Below are positions 17,295 through 26,480 of a stretch of 64,000 nucleotides of DNA, one piece after another. The notes below the pieces were generated by a model. It saw nothing but the letters and a program-made list of their open reading frames with translations. It ran no database searches and had not been told where the DNA came from. This DNA is from Rosistilla oblonga (lineage in GTDB: Bacteria > Planctomycetota > Planctomycetia > Pirellulales > Pirellulaceae): assembly GCF_007751715.1 (NCBI RefSeq), contig NZ_CP036292.1, positions 1,550,001 through 1,614,000 on the forward strand, in the 5' to 3' direction. Both the position numbers and the translations under genes were made by a program. Each line of letters starts with the position of its first letter. The stretch's first letter is position 1.

Positions 17295-18857
17295 ATGGAT
17301 TCATCCAATCCCGCGATCCCTGCATCTGAAAATGTCCAGCCCGAGGCGCGAGAGCCGTTTTTGGCCGATTCGCTTGCCGTAGGGCTGTTGGTTTCGCTGT
17401 CGATGACCGTGGTGCAGCGAGCCGTCGGGTTCGCCCGTAGTATCGGATTCTGCAAGTTTCTCGACGAAGAAACGCTGGGCCAGTGGGCGATGGCGCTCTG
17501 TTTTATCAATCTGATCACGCCGATCTTTCTGCTCGGTTTGCCGGGATCGATCGTCCGCTACGTCGAACATTTTCGTCGCCGCGGCCAATTGCAGGCCTTT
17601 ATCTACCGGATCGTGTTTGGGACCGCCGTGTTGACGCTGCTGGCTGCGGTGTCGATGTTGGTTTGCCCTGGGCGATACGCCGAGTTGATCTTTCGCGACC
17701 CCAACGTCGTCCAGCCGGTGTTTGCTCTAGCGACCTGTTTGGTGGCGACGATCATCTTCAATTTCATGGAGCATTTGGTCAGCGGATTGCGGCAGGTTCG
17801 CGTCGCGTCGCTGATGCAGTTCGTGCACAGCGTCGGCTTTACCCTGCTGGCGATCAGCTGGATGGCGATCGGCGGCGGAGTTTCAGGGCTGATCCTGACC
17901 TTTGCTGCGGCGGCGATGTTGGGATGTGTCCCGGCGGCTTGGGTGCTGATGAGGAATTGGTCGGGGCTGCAGCGGTCGGATGACCCGCTGACGCATCGTT
18001 CTTTGGCGCGGCGGATCGCTCCTTATGCGGCTTCGCTGTGGGCGATCAATCTGATCGGCAACCTGTTCGATTTGTCGGACCGCTACATGATCCTGCACTT
18101 CAGCGTCGGTGGGCCCAGCGTCGGGCAAGCGATGGTCGGCGAGTATTTCAGCGCGCGGCTGCTGCCGATCTTTTTGCTCAGCCTGGGGACTCTGATCGGC
18201 GGTTCGTTGATGCCTTATCTGACGGCCGACTGGGAATCGGGGCGGAAGCGTCGGGTGAACCTGCGGCTTCGCAAAACGTTGTTGCTGCTCTCGGGAGCGT
18301 TTGCGTTTGGTTCGGCGGTGGGAATGTTGATCGCCCCATGGATGTTCAACAATCTATTGGACGGTCGTTATACGCAGGCGCTCGCTGTGATGCCGATCGC
18401 GTTTGTCTTCTGCGCCTGGAGCGGGCTGATCATCGTCGCTGAGAATTACCTGTGGTGCGCCGAGAAGGGGAAACTGATCGGCATCGCGCTGACGCTCGGC
18501 TTGCTGGCAAACATTCTGCTCAATCGGCTGCTGCTGCCGACGATGGGGCTATACGGAGCGATGCTTGCCACGGCGATCGCCAACCTCGTCGTGCTACTGA
18601 TGGTGCTCTACTTTATGTCGACCCAAGGGTTTGTATTCGATCGCTCGATCGGCTTCGCTTTGATCTTGCCGGCGACGCTGCTGGCCGGGCCGTATTTTGC
18701 GCTGCTGGCGATCGCTGCGGTGATGGCGACTAGTTTGCACACGCAGCGTTACCTGGGAGAAGTGCTGGCCGAATTCCGCCAGCACGCTCTCAAATTGCAT
18801 TCGCGTCTGGCGAACTCAAGCCTTGCGAATCTTTTCACGCCCCGACTTCACTCCTGA
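17295..18857 (+). CDS. Polysaccharide flippase (Wzx/MOP superfamily)
   Basis: A 520-residue integral membrane protein with about 12-14 hydrophobic segments and scattered charged residues between them, as in Wzx-type lipid-linked oligosaccharide flippases of the MVF/MATE superfamily. Early segments include AVGLLVSLSMTVVQRAVGFA and the motif GFCKFLDEETLGQWAMAL. The ATG at 17295 (MDSSNPAIPA) is preferred; a GTG at 17205 would add a basic 30-residue tail. Its last 42 bases overlap, tail to tail, the end of the sugar dehydrogenase gene. Probable role: transfer of undecaprenyl-linked repeat units to the periplasmic face. Confidence 0.82.
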   Translation: MDSSNPAIPASENVQPEAREPFLADSLAVGLLVSLSMTVVQRAVGFARSIGFCKFLDEETLGQWAMALCFINLITPIFLLGLPGSIVRYVEHFRRRGQLQAFIYRIVFGTAVLTLLAAVSMLVCPGRYAELIFRDPNVVQPVFALATCLVATIIFNFMEHLVSGLRQVRVASLMQFVHSVGFTLLAISWMAIGGGVSGLILTFAAAAMLGCVPAAWVLMRNWSGLQRSDDPLTHRSLARRIAPYAASLWAINLIGNLFDLSDRYMILHFSVGGPSVGQAMVGEYFSARLLPIFLLSLGTLIGGSLMPYLTADWESGRKRRVNLRLRKTLLLLSGAFAFGSAVGMLIAPWMFNNLLDGRYTQALAVMPIAFVFCAWSGLIIVAENYLWCAEKGKLIGIALTLGLLANILLNRLLLPTMGLYGAMLATAIANLVVLLMVLYFMSTQGFVFDRSIGFALILPATLLAGPYFALLAIAAVMATSLHTQRYLGEVLAEFRQHALKLHSRLANSSLANLFTPRLHS

Positions 18858-20144
18858 GGTCGCGTTCCGCGTGTCGACGATCAGAGATGAGTGTTCGACG
18901 ATGAAGTCGTAATCGTAGGCGGAGTGATCGGTCGCGATCAGCACGCAATCCTGTTGGCTCAAGAATTCGGCGGTCAGTTCTTGGCTGGCCATCTCGGGCA
19001 GATCATGGTGCCGCATCTTGGGCAACTCAGGGACATGCGGATCGTTGTAGGTTAGATCGGCGCCGCGCTGCAGCAAGATTTCCATCAGCGTGAAGGAAGG
19101 GCTTTCGCGAGGATCGTCGACATCCTTTTTATAGGCGACGCCAAGCATGCAGATCTTGCTCCCCTTGATCGGCTTGCCGACTTCGTTCAGGAATTCGCTG
19201 GTCCGGTTGATCACATAGGTTGGCATCGACGAATTGACTTCACCAGCCAGTTCGATGAACCGGGTGTTGAGTCCCTGTTTGCGAGCTAACCAGCTGAGGT
19301 AAAACGGATCGATCGGGATGCAGTGGCCGCCGAGCCCCGGTCCGGGATAGAAGGCTTGGAAACCGAAGGGCTTCGTTTTCGCAGCGTTGATCACCGACCA
19401 GACGTCGATTCCCATCGAATCGAACAGGACTTTCAGTTCGTTGACCAGGGCGATGTTGACCGCACGATAGATGTTCTCGAGCACCTTGGCCGCTTCGGCG
19501 ATCTCGCAGTTGTCGACAGGGATCGTTCCGGCAACGGCTTTGTTGTAGAGAGCGCAAGCGAGGTCGCGGCTGGGAATGTCGATACCGCCGACCACTTTAG
19601 GGATTCCGGCAGCGGAGAAGGTTGGATTTCCAGGGTCTTCGCGTTCGGGGCTGTAGGCAACGTAAAAGTCGACGCCAGCCTTGAGTCCGGACGTTTCCAA
19701 GATCGGCACCATCACGTCGCGAGTGGTGGTCGGGTAGGTCGTGCTTTCCAGGATCACGATTTGCCCGGGCCGCAGATGTGCGGCGATCGTGCGAGCTGTC
19801 GATTCTACAAACGACAGGTCGGGATCGCGGGCTTCATCCAACGGCGTGGGGACACAGATCAGCAGCGCGTCGGTCTCCGCCAGTTTGCTAGCGTCGACTG
19901 TCGCTGAGAAATTGGCATCTGAATACCACTTGGTAATTTTTTCATCGGCGATGTGCTTGATGTAGCTCTTCTTCGACTCCAGCGACTCAATTTTTCGCTC
20001 GTCGACATCAAACCCAAGGCAGCGAAAACCAGCTGACGAGAAGGCATCGATCAACGGCAAGCCGACATATCCGAGTCCCAGAACGCCAACGTAAGCGGTC
20101 CCTTGCTCGATGCGTTGCATTAATTCGTCGTAGTTATTTTTCAT
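18816..20144 (-). CDS. UDP-sugar 6-dehydrogenase (WecC/WbpA/TviB type)
   Basis: A 442-residue nucleotide-sugar dehydrogenase that oxidises a UDP-hexose or UDP-HexNAc to the uronic acid with two NAD+. It has the Rossmann motif VGVLGLGYVGLPL, the segment LLICVPTPLDE, the AYSPEREDPGN stretch and the catalytic Cys in GPGLGGHCIPIDPFYLSW. The final domain has MLGVAYKKDVDDPRESPS. The length and the SPEREDPGN motif favour UDP-HexNAc dehydrogenases (WecC/WbpA) over UDP-glucose dehydrogenase. ATG at 20144. It is divergent from the tyrosine-kinase gene across a 450-base control region. Confidence 0.9.
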   Translation of the reverse strand: MKNNYDELMQRIEQGTAYVGVLGLGYVGLPLIDAFSSAGFRCLGFDVDERKIESLESKKSYIKHIADEKITKWYSDANFSATVDASKLAETDALLICVPTPLDEARDPDLSFVESTARTIAAHLRPGQIVILESTTYPTTTRDVMVPILETSGLKAGVDFYVAYSPEREDPGNPTFSAAGIPKVVGGIDIPSRDLACALYNKAVAGTIPVDNCEIAEAAKVLENIYRAVNIALVNELKVLFDSMGIDVWSVINAAKTKPFGFQAFYPGPGLGGHCIPIDPFYLSWLARKQGLNTRFIELAGEVNSSMPTYVINRTSEFLNEVGKPIKGSKICMLGVAYKKDVDDPRESPSFTLMEILLQRGADLTYNDPHVPELPKMRHHDLPEMASQELTAEFLSQQDCVLIATDHSAYDYDFIVEHSSLIVDTRNATSGVKSGREKIRKA

Positions 20145-20597
20145 CGCGTGGTGCTGTCAGTTGGAAAGGGAATGGTCGGAGGAACGGGCACGAAACAATG
20201 CGGTTTGCTAGCGTTGCCGCTAGCGTGGCGATGCGATTTCGGCCGCTGTGCAATTTTGATTTCAACGTAGGATAGGCATTCAGGCCTTTCAGCTGCAAGC
20301 GAAATCGCTAGCGGGCGGGTATCTGTGCTCGCATAAATCGTGACTGCAGATAAATGCAGCTTTGTGCGCAGGTGAAAAATGCCGTTTGAAGCTGGTTTAC
20401 GCTAGGTCAGGTCACAGCTGAGACGAACACGTAGCGTTTTAATATAGGAATACCCGCATCATCGCTAGCAAAAGCCTTAAGTCGAAAATCAAGCTTTCTC
20501 CACAGAGGCTATTTCAGTAGAGTTCCGCATCGACTAACCAAAATGGGCTCGCGCTAGCCAGCTAATTCGTCCGTCTTTAATTCTGCCGAGAAGCAAC
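20145..20597. promoter_or_regulatory. Divergent control region with five GCTAGC palindromes
   Basis: About 450 bases without a gene, between the sugar dehydrogenase and the tyrosine autokinase. GCTAGC occurs at 20207, 20219, 20307, 20464 and 20553. Two of the intervals are close to 88 bases. Promoters for both genes must lie here. No clear -35/-10 or sigma-54 element was recognised. Confidence 0.45.
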
Positions 20598-22919
20598 GTG
20601 CAAAGAGAATCCGCCCCCCGGCTGTCGGAAACCGAACAAGGAAGCGATGAATTTCCGGTGGCCGATGCAATACATGCGGCGCTGCGTTTCCTTAGGATGC
20701 TTCGCAGGAAGAAGCAATACATCGCGTTTTCGCTTCTAGTCACATGTGCTTTGGGGGCGTTTTATTACCTGACGGCGGACAAGGTATATGAAGCGAAGGC
20801 GCAACTGTTGGTGACGCAGACCAGTCCTGACATGCTCAACGCTGGCGTCTCATCGAATCTGACCAACGATGCATTGGTAGCAACTCACGAGCGATTGATT
20901 GAGAGTTCGGTTGTTCTCGGCGGTGCGTTAGATCGAATTCGCAAGCTTGATAACGAGTTGAAGATCGACCTCGTGGGCGTGTCGGAAGAGAAGTGGAAAG
21001 ATTTACTGCGTAGCAATCTCTCTGCAAGTGCGGCGCGACGGACCAGTATCATTGAGCTTTCTTATCGATCCAAATCGACGCTCGCCGCGCGGGCTGTACT
21101 CGAAGCTGTCGTAGAGTCGTATCTCGAGTTTATCGACACCAGTCACAAAGATGTCTCGGTCGAGATCGCGACGATTCTCAAGGACGAGCTGCGAGAGAAG
21201 GAACACGACCTCAAAGCGAAACAAGAGGAGTGGGTTCAGGTGAGTCGCGAGGCAGGCGATCTTGGTCTGCGCAGCGGAAGCAACGTCGTTCATCCACTGG
21301 TCCAACGGGCGGTGAAGATGAACGACATTTTGGTCGCCGCTAGGGAAAAGCGATTAAAGCTTCAGGCGTCGAAAGTGGCAGTGAAACATGCGATCCAAAC
21401 CGGTGGCGATCTGCGACAGTATTTGGTCGAACTGGAACCGACGATCGGCCGCGAACTAATGCTCAACGGACTCGGTATGAGTCCACGTTTTGCCCAGGTT
21501 AACGATCAGATTGAACAGAAGTTACTTGCCGATCGAGCCCTGTTGGAATCGCAAGCCAAGCACTTAGGTCCGGTGCATCCGAAGATTCAGATGCTGCAGC
21601 AGAAGATCGCCGATTCCGAGCGTTACTTGGCCGAATACCGAGCGAAAATAAATGCCGCCAACGGGCCTGACCAAGAACAACAGCTCGGTGATATGCTGCT
21701 GTCGATGATCAGTGAAGCACTTGCTGAGACGCAAGCAAATGAAGAACAGCTGGAGCGGGAGTACGCGGTCGCGGAAGCTGAAGCGGTTACGTTGAACAGC
21801 CGCATGACCTCACTGCAATTGGTCGAAAACGAACTGCAGCGGCTGCGCAATTGGCACGATACATTGTTGAATCAAATCGCCAACATCGACCTGCAAACCG
21901 AGGGAGGCGACATCCGGGTTTCCGTGGTTGGTGAACCTGTCGCGTCTCCCGGTGCGGTCGCTCCCCGCCTTAAAATAATCGGGTTGTTAAGTATTTTTGC
22001 AGGCTGCGGAATCGGGATTGCGATTGCGTATGTGACCGATCTGCTCGAGGATCGCTTTCAATCGCCTGACGAACTGCAGGAACAGGTTGGCGTTTCGGTG
22101 ATCGCTATGATCCAGAGTTTAAATGGATCCGGGGAAGCGGGAGGCCAGAACCTGCATATGTTTACAAATCCCAAGAGCGCCGAAAGCGAAGCGTTCCGAA
22201 CACTACGTACCTCGCTGTCTTTGCAAGGGAGCGATTTCTCAAAGCTGGCGATTACAAGTTCTGAACCTGGCGATGGAAAGACAACTGTGATCGCCAACCT
22301 TGCGGTTACTTACGCTACCGCGGGAAAACGAACGCTATTGATCGATTGCGATCTTCGTAAGCCAGGCTTAACTCGTTTGTTCGATATGCGCGGACTCGGT
22401 GGCGTCTCACAACTGCTGACCCAAGCGGACGTTGTTGCACCGATTTGGGCGAACGAAGTCAAGGGAACGGGGATTCCCAACCTGTCGATCATTCCCGCCG
22501 GTCCGCGACCGCAAGACCCGACCGAATTGTTCTCCAGTTCCCATTTTGGCGAACTGTTGGCATGGGCCGAAGCCAACTACGATCAGGTCCTTGTCGATTG
22601 CCCGCCAGTGGTCGCAGCGAGCGATGCAGCGATTATCGGTCGCTTCGTCGATGGTTTGATGATGGTTGTTCAACCTGCCAAGAATCATCGTAAGCTGGTG
22701 ATTCGATCGGTCGAACAGTTGGGGCAGCTGGGAGTACAGTTAACCGGAATTATCTTGAATCGCGTTGACGACAGCGTTTCGGGGGGCCAATTCGGATACG
22801 GATATGGTTACGGCTATGGTTACGGATACGGCTATGGCGACGAAGAGCAAGACGAGGCGATCGACGCATTGCCAATGGAGCAAACGTCGACACAGTCACC
22901 TCACCGGAAAGCCGCATAG
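20598..22919 (+). CDS. Polysaccharide co-polymerase / tyrosine autokinase (Wzc-like)
   Basis: A 773-residue fusion of a Wzz chain-length domain and a bacterial tyrosine kinase. A first TM segment (YIAFSLLVTCALGAFYYLT) is followed by a Wzz domain and a long periplasmic coiled coil (about 200-430). The second TM segment is IIGLLSIFAGCGIGIAIAYV. The cytosolic kinase has Walker A SSEPGDGKTTV (Lys561), Walker A' TLLIDCDLRKPGL and Walker B VLVDCPPV. Near the C-terminus are seven Gly-Tyr dipeptides, a plausible autophosphorylation cluster. GTG start with GAGAAG six bases upstream. Phosphorylation of such clusters is known to set polymer length and export in Wzc relatives. Confidence 0.92.
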   Translation: MQRESAPRLSETEQGSDEFPVADAIHAALRFLRMLRRKKQYIAFSLLVTCALGAFYYLTADKVYEAKAQLLVTQTSPDMLNAGVSSNLTNDALVATHERLIESSVVLGGALDRIRKLDNELKIDLVGVSEEKWKDLLRSNLSASAARRTSIIELSYRSKSTLAARAVLEAVVESYLEFIDTSHKDVSVEIATILKDELREKEHDLKAKQEEWVQVSREAGDLGLRSGSNVVHPLVQRAVKMNDILVAAREKRLKLQASKVAVKHAIQTGGDLRQYLVELEPTIGRELMLNGLGMSPRFAQVNDQIEQKLLADRALLESQAKHLGPVHPKIQMLQQKIADSERYLAEYRAKINAANGPDQEQQLGDMLLSMISEALAETQANEEQLEREYAVAEAEAVTLNSRMTSLQLVENELQRLRNWHDTLLNQIANIDLQTEGGDIRVSVVGEPVASPGAVAPRLKIIGLLSIFAGCGIGIAIAYVTDLLEDRFQSPDELQEQVGVSVIAMIQSLNGSGEAGGQNLHMFTNPKSAESEAFRTLRTSLSLQGSDFSKLAITSSEPGDGKTTVIANLAVTYATAGKRTLLIDCDLRKPGLTRLFDMRGLGGVSQLLTQADVVAPIWANEVKGTGIPNLSIIPAGPRPQDPTELFSSSHFGELLAWAEANYDQVLVDCPPVVAASDAAIIGRFVDGLMMVVQPAKNHRKLVIRSVEQLGQLGVQLTGIILNRVDDSVSGGQFGYGYGYGYGYGYGYGDEEQDEAIDALPMEQTSTQSPHRKAA
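22794..22835 (+). repeat. In-frame GGNTAY microsatellite coding (Gly-Tyr)7
   Basis: Seven 6-base units encode alternating Gly and Tyr near the end of the tyrosine kinase. Codon third positions vary (ggatac, ggatat, ggttac, ggctat), which argues for selection on the protein rather than fresh slippage. Confidence 0.9.
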
Positions 22920-22991
22920 TCCCAGGCACGATCTCGTATCGCCGTATTGAACTTTCGAGGTTTCGGCGGCTGCCTAACGCAGCAAAATATC

Positions 22992-25610
22992 ATGGACGAT
23001 TCCCCTTCCACCATCGAACGGCTCGCAGGCAAGGCGTTTGACTGGGCACTCTACGGCGTGCTCTTTGTCGCACCGTTGTTCATGGGGGGACGAGGACCGT
23101 TGGGGAAGTTTGTCTTTGTCTGCTTCGTCAGCTTGATGACGCTCGCCTGGATCGTTCAATCTCTATGTCGCAAAGCCTTTGTGCTACGGTTAAGCGGTGC
23201 CGAGTGGATCATCGCGGCAGGAGCGCTATTGTTGGTGTTCCAGCTGATTCCGTGGCCCGAGTCAGTGCTACTGACCTTCTCGCCAAAACTCCGTGAATTA
23301 TTGCCGATTTGGTTCTCATCCCCCGATCCCAACCATTTCCAAATCGGCACCTGGAACACGATTTCGTTGGCACCGAATGCCACTCGCCAAGCGTTGGCGG
23401 TCTACCTGGCTTATTCGCTGTTTTTCATGTTGTTGGTCCAGCGGATTCGGAAGCTTAAAGATGTTGAATGGCTGCTCCGTAGCCTGGCCTACGGCACGAT
23501 TGGCTTGGCTGCCCTTGGGCTCGCTCAATTTCTCGCTAGCAACGGTAAATTTCTATGGCTTTATGAGCACCCTTTCCGAACAACGGACGGGGTCGTGACT
23601 GGGCCGTTCCAAAACAAAAACCACTTCGCTCATATGATGGCCTTGGGGATTGGGCCGCTGCTTTGGTTGCTGTCCATCGCGATCCGCGGAGACGCAACGC
23701 CAACGCATTCTTTTAAATCAAAACGGAATAGTCGTCGCCAATTTTCTGGAATGAAGGAGACTCAGGGCGTCTCGATCGAAGTCCTCGCAATCACCTTCGG
23801 AATCGGTTTGGTCACATTGGCAGCGATGCTTACGTTTTCACGTGGCGGTTTTCTCGTATTTGCTACGGCAACTCTTGTCGCTGTGGGGCTGTATCGCTGG
23901 CAGGGCCTCGGGCAGGGTACGATGTTCAAAATCGCCGCAGGTATTGGCACGATGGTTGTCGTGGCGCTTTGCATTTATGGTTATGAACCGCTCGCCCGGC
24001 GGTTGTCGACGCTGCACGAGTCGCAATCTCTTGAGGAGCTGTCACATGGACGCCGTGCCCTGTGGGACGCAATGCTTTCCGCCACACAAAACTTCTGGCT
24101 GACGGGCACAGGCATCGGTTCCCATCCCGATGTCTATCCGGTTTACATGGCAGAATTCTACAATGTCGACTTTACGCACGGCGAAAGCGGCTACCTGCAA
24201 TTGTTGATGGAAGGTGGGGTTGGTGCGATTGCTTTGCTCGGGTGTGTCATGGGGTTTCTTTCCTGCCGCCTGCTCACCTGTCTGCGGCGTGTAGAATCAT
24301 CCGCCCCCCAGCACACGATTCAGTTGGCGGCGCTAATCGCTCCGCTATGCGCGGGAATTGCAGTGAGCCTTATGCATTCCATTGGCGATTTTGTCTGGTA
24401 TATTTCCGCCTGCATGTCTTGGACTCTAATTGTTATGGCTGCGGCCGTCCGCTTGTCAGAGCTGAGTCGCTCAAGTCGCGAATCTGGTGCAACAGGATCG
24501 GATTTGACTGGCGCCGGACGTTCGTTTTTTGGGTTGTTCCGCAGGTATGGTCAAGTAACAATTCCAGGCCCAGGGCACATCGTCGTTAGTGTGATTTGCA
24601 TGGCGATGATTGGCTTTTCGATTACAACAATGTTGCCTTCGGCGCACGCCGCCACAGCTTGGAATCGATTTCGAGTTGTCACCAGAGATACAGCAGCGGG
24701 AGACGAAGAACGAAAAGGTCGCGAGGTAGCGTTACTTAAGAAAACGCTTGGCCTTGACCCCGCGCACCGGCAAGCAGGGGTACTGCTCGCCCAAGCGTCT
24801 TGGCGTGCGGAAAGCGATCCAGCGTCGAAAGTTATGGCTTCTGCCCCGACGAAAAATATCAGTGTTTTGCCTCCAGAAACTCTTCAGTTGGCGGTCACTG
24901 CGTTGACCCACAATCCGCTGTTGGGGACAGCCTATGTATTTGCCGTGCCTTCAGATTTCCTGGCCAATTCGACTGTCGCTTCCGATGCCCTGTTTGAGCA
25001 AGCATTACGAGTTCGGAAGCATGATGCACTAATTCACATGCTTCGAGGCAAGAGACAGATTTCTATGGGACGGTTAGATGACGGATTTAGGCATTGGCAA
25101 TTCGCATTTAATCATGACCCAGGAATTCAGGCTTCGTTAATCGAGCAATTGCGGCCGATTTTCCCAGTGAGTTTTCTACTCGAAAAGTTGCAACCGGAAA
25201 CACCTGGGTTATGGAGAATGTATTACGCATATCGGGAAGCGTCTGACCTGTCGGCAACGCAAATACTGGCGAAGCAATTAGTACATCGTTTGGCTACCAA
25301 ACAAACGCAACAGAAAGACCCAGCAAAGCGCGCCGAGCTTTGCTACTCCTTGCACGCCTTGTATCGCCAGCTTGGCGAAGAACGACAGGTTGTCGACGCA
25401 TTGCAGAAAGCCCTTGAGTGTCAGCCCAGCAATTACTCGTATCGGAAAGCGTTGGCTTTGGCGTTTTACCAACAAGACCACTTTGAACAAGCAGTAGAGC
25501 ATCTTAAGTGGTGTCAAGCACGCAGATCGGATGACAGCAGTGTATCGCACGCGTTAGAAACCTGTCTCATACGCCAACTTGAAAATAATTCCGAGCATGC
25601 GAGGCGATGA
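22992..25610 (+). CDS. O-antigen ligase/polymerase domain with C-terminal TPR-like region
   Basis: An 872-residue membrane protein. The N-terminal half has about 12 TM segments with the ligase-family loop motif LTGTGIGSHPDVYPV and HGESGYLQLLMEGGVGAIAL. After a last TM near residue 535 a soluble helical region follows (about 560-870) with TPR-like pairs such as HALYRQLGEERQVVDALQKAL and SYRKALALAFYQQDHFEQAV. This architecture is known from bacterial O-antigen ligase-TPR proteins. The ATG at 22992 (MDDSPST) is preferred to the TTG at 22947. It lies 72 bases after the autokinase, probably in the same operon. Confidence 0.85.
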   Translation: MDDSPSTIERLAGKAFDWALYGVLFVAPLFMGGRGPLGKFVFVCFVSLMTLAWIVQSLCRKAFVLRLSGAEWIIAAGALLLVFQLIPWPESVLLTFSPKLRELLPIWFSSPDPNHFQIGTWNTISLAPNATRQALAVYLAYSLFFMLLVQRIRKLKDVEWLLRSLAYGTIGLAALGLAQFLASNGKFLWLYEHPFRTTDGVVTGPFQNKNHFAHMMALGIGPLLWLLSIAIRGDATPTHSFKSKRNSRRQFSGMKETQGVSIEVLAITFGIGLVTLAAMLTFSRGGFLVFATATLVAVGLYRWQGLGQGTMFKIAAGIGTMVVVALCIYGYEPLARRLSTLHESQSLEELSHGRRALWDAMLSATQNFWLTGTGIGSHPDVYPVYMAEFYNVDFTHGESGYLQLLMEGGVGAIALLGCVMGFLSCRLLTCLRRVESSAPQHTIQLAALIAPLCAGIAVSLMHSIGDFVWYISACMSWTLIVMAAAVRLSELSRSSRESGATGSDLTGAGRSFFGLFRRYGQVTIPGPGHIVVSVICMAMIGFSITTMLPSAHAATAWNRFRVVTRDTAAGDEERKGREVALLKKTLGLDPAHRQAGVLLAQASWRAESDPASKVMASAPTKNISVLPPETLQLAVTALTHNPLLGTAYVFAVPSDFLANSTVASDALFEQALRVRKHDALIHMLRGKRQISMGRLDDGFRHWQFAFNHDPGIQASLIEQLRPIFPVSFLLEKLQPETPGLWRMYYAYREASDLSATQILAKQLVHRLATKQTQQKDPAKRAELCYSLHALYRQLGEERQVVDALQKALECQPSNYSYRKALALAFYQQDHFEQAVEHLKWCQARRSDDSSVSHALETCLIRQLENNSEHARR

Positions 25611-25868
25611 AGTCGTCCAACGCACCAAATTTGTTACCAGGGAAGCCTGTCTTGTAGCAGAAAAAGAAACTTGATAGTACTGGCGGTGTGTTGTTGCGGT
25701 AAGCGGCTACAGAATCATTAGCGATCTGTACTCGCTACGGAAGAAGCATGCTCGCGATCGATACCCGATTCGACAGTGCTTTCTCAATTTGGCAACCACC
25801 GTATATGGTGGGCAAGAACGCGTGCCGTTGCACGTTAGAGTCGGTATTCGGTTGGATTAAATAAAGTA
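25611..25868. other. Intergenic region before the initiating transferase
   Basis: About 260 bases, AT-richer than the upstream DNA, without an ORF or clear hairpin. It may hold a separate promoter for the transferase-aminotransferase genes and marks the start of the AT-rich stretch. Confidence 0.4.
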
Positions 25869-26480
25869 ATGATTAAACGAGTTGTTGATGTTGTAATCTG
25901 CTCGATCACGCTGGTGCTGATCATGCCATTGCTTCTGGTTATTGCGTTAATGGTACTTGTCACCGATGGAATGCCCGTGTTGTTTCGACAGACTCGCGTT
26001 GGTAAAGACGGAGTCGATTTTAACTTAGTCAAATTTCGCACCATGTCACACCGCCCACCATCGCAGTTTGGCGACTTCGATGCGGGGGATGTATCTCGCG
26101 TCACGCGGATTGGCAAATTCCTGCGTCACTGGAAGCTAGACGAATTGCCTCAGTTATGGAATGTGCTTCGGGGCGACATGTCGCTTGTTGGGCCACGACC
26201 AGAGGTGCGAAAATGGGTAAATGTCTATCCTGCTGAATGGGCTGAGGTACTTAAGGTTCGTCCTGGGATCACCGATCCAGCATCGATTGTCTATCGTCAT
26301 GAAGAATCTTTATTGGCTGCGAGCGATGAGCCTGAACGGTTCTACGCAGATACTGTCCTGCCATCCAAACTCACAATTTACAAAGAATACGTTTCCAGCG
26401 GCAACAATATTGCTAAGGATGCCGCAATTTTGCTCCGCACGATAGCGGCCGTCGCCGCACCACGCAAGGAATCTGCTTGA
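25869..26480 (+). CDS. PglC-like phosphoglycosyl transferase
   Basis: A 203-residue small-form polyprenyl-phosphate phosphoglycosyl transferase. A single N-terminal reentrant hydrophobic helix (VVDVVICSITLVLIMPLLLV) is followed by DGMPVLFRQTRVGKDG, NLVKFRTM, then KLDELPQLWNVLRGDMSLVG and GPRPE. The DELPQLWNVLRGDMSLVGPRPE block is the family signature. It attaches the first sugar phosphate to undecaprenyl phosphate at the inner membrane. The lack of the extra four-TM domain makes it closer to PglC than WbaP/WcaJ. Its TGA shares one base with the ATG of the aminotransferase. Confidence 0.93.
   Translation: MIKRVVDVVICSITLVLIMPLLLVIALMVLVTDGMPVLFRQTRVGKDGVDFNLVKFRTMSHRPPSQFGDFDAGDVSRVTRIGKFLRHWKLDELPQLWNVLRGDMSLVGPRPEVRKWVNVYPAEWAEVLKVRPGITDPASIVYRHEESLLAASDEPERFYADTVLPSKLTIYKEYVSSGNNIAKDAAILLRTIAAVAAPRKESA

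Noticed and set aside
20186-20210. Sigma-54-like box (GGCACG ... ATGC) before the tyrosine kinase
   Set aside because: The spacing between the GG and GC elements is one base too long and the second half does not match TTGC.
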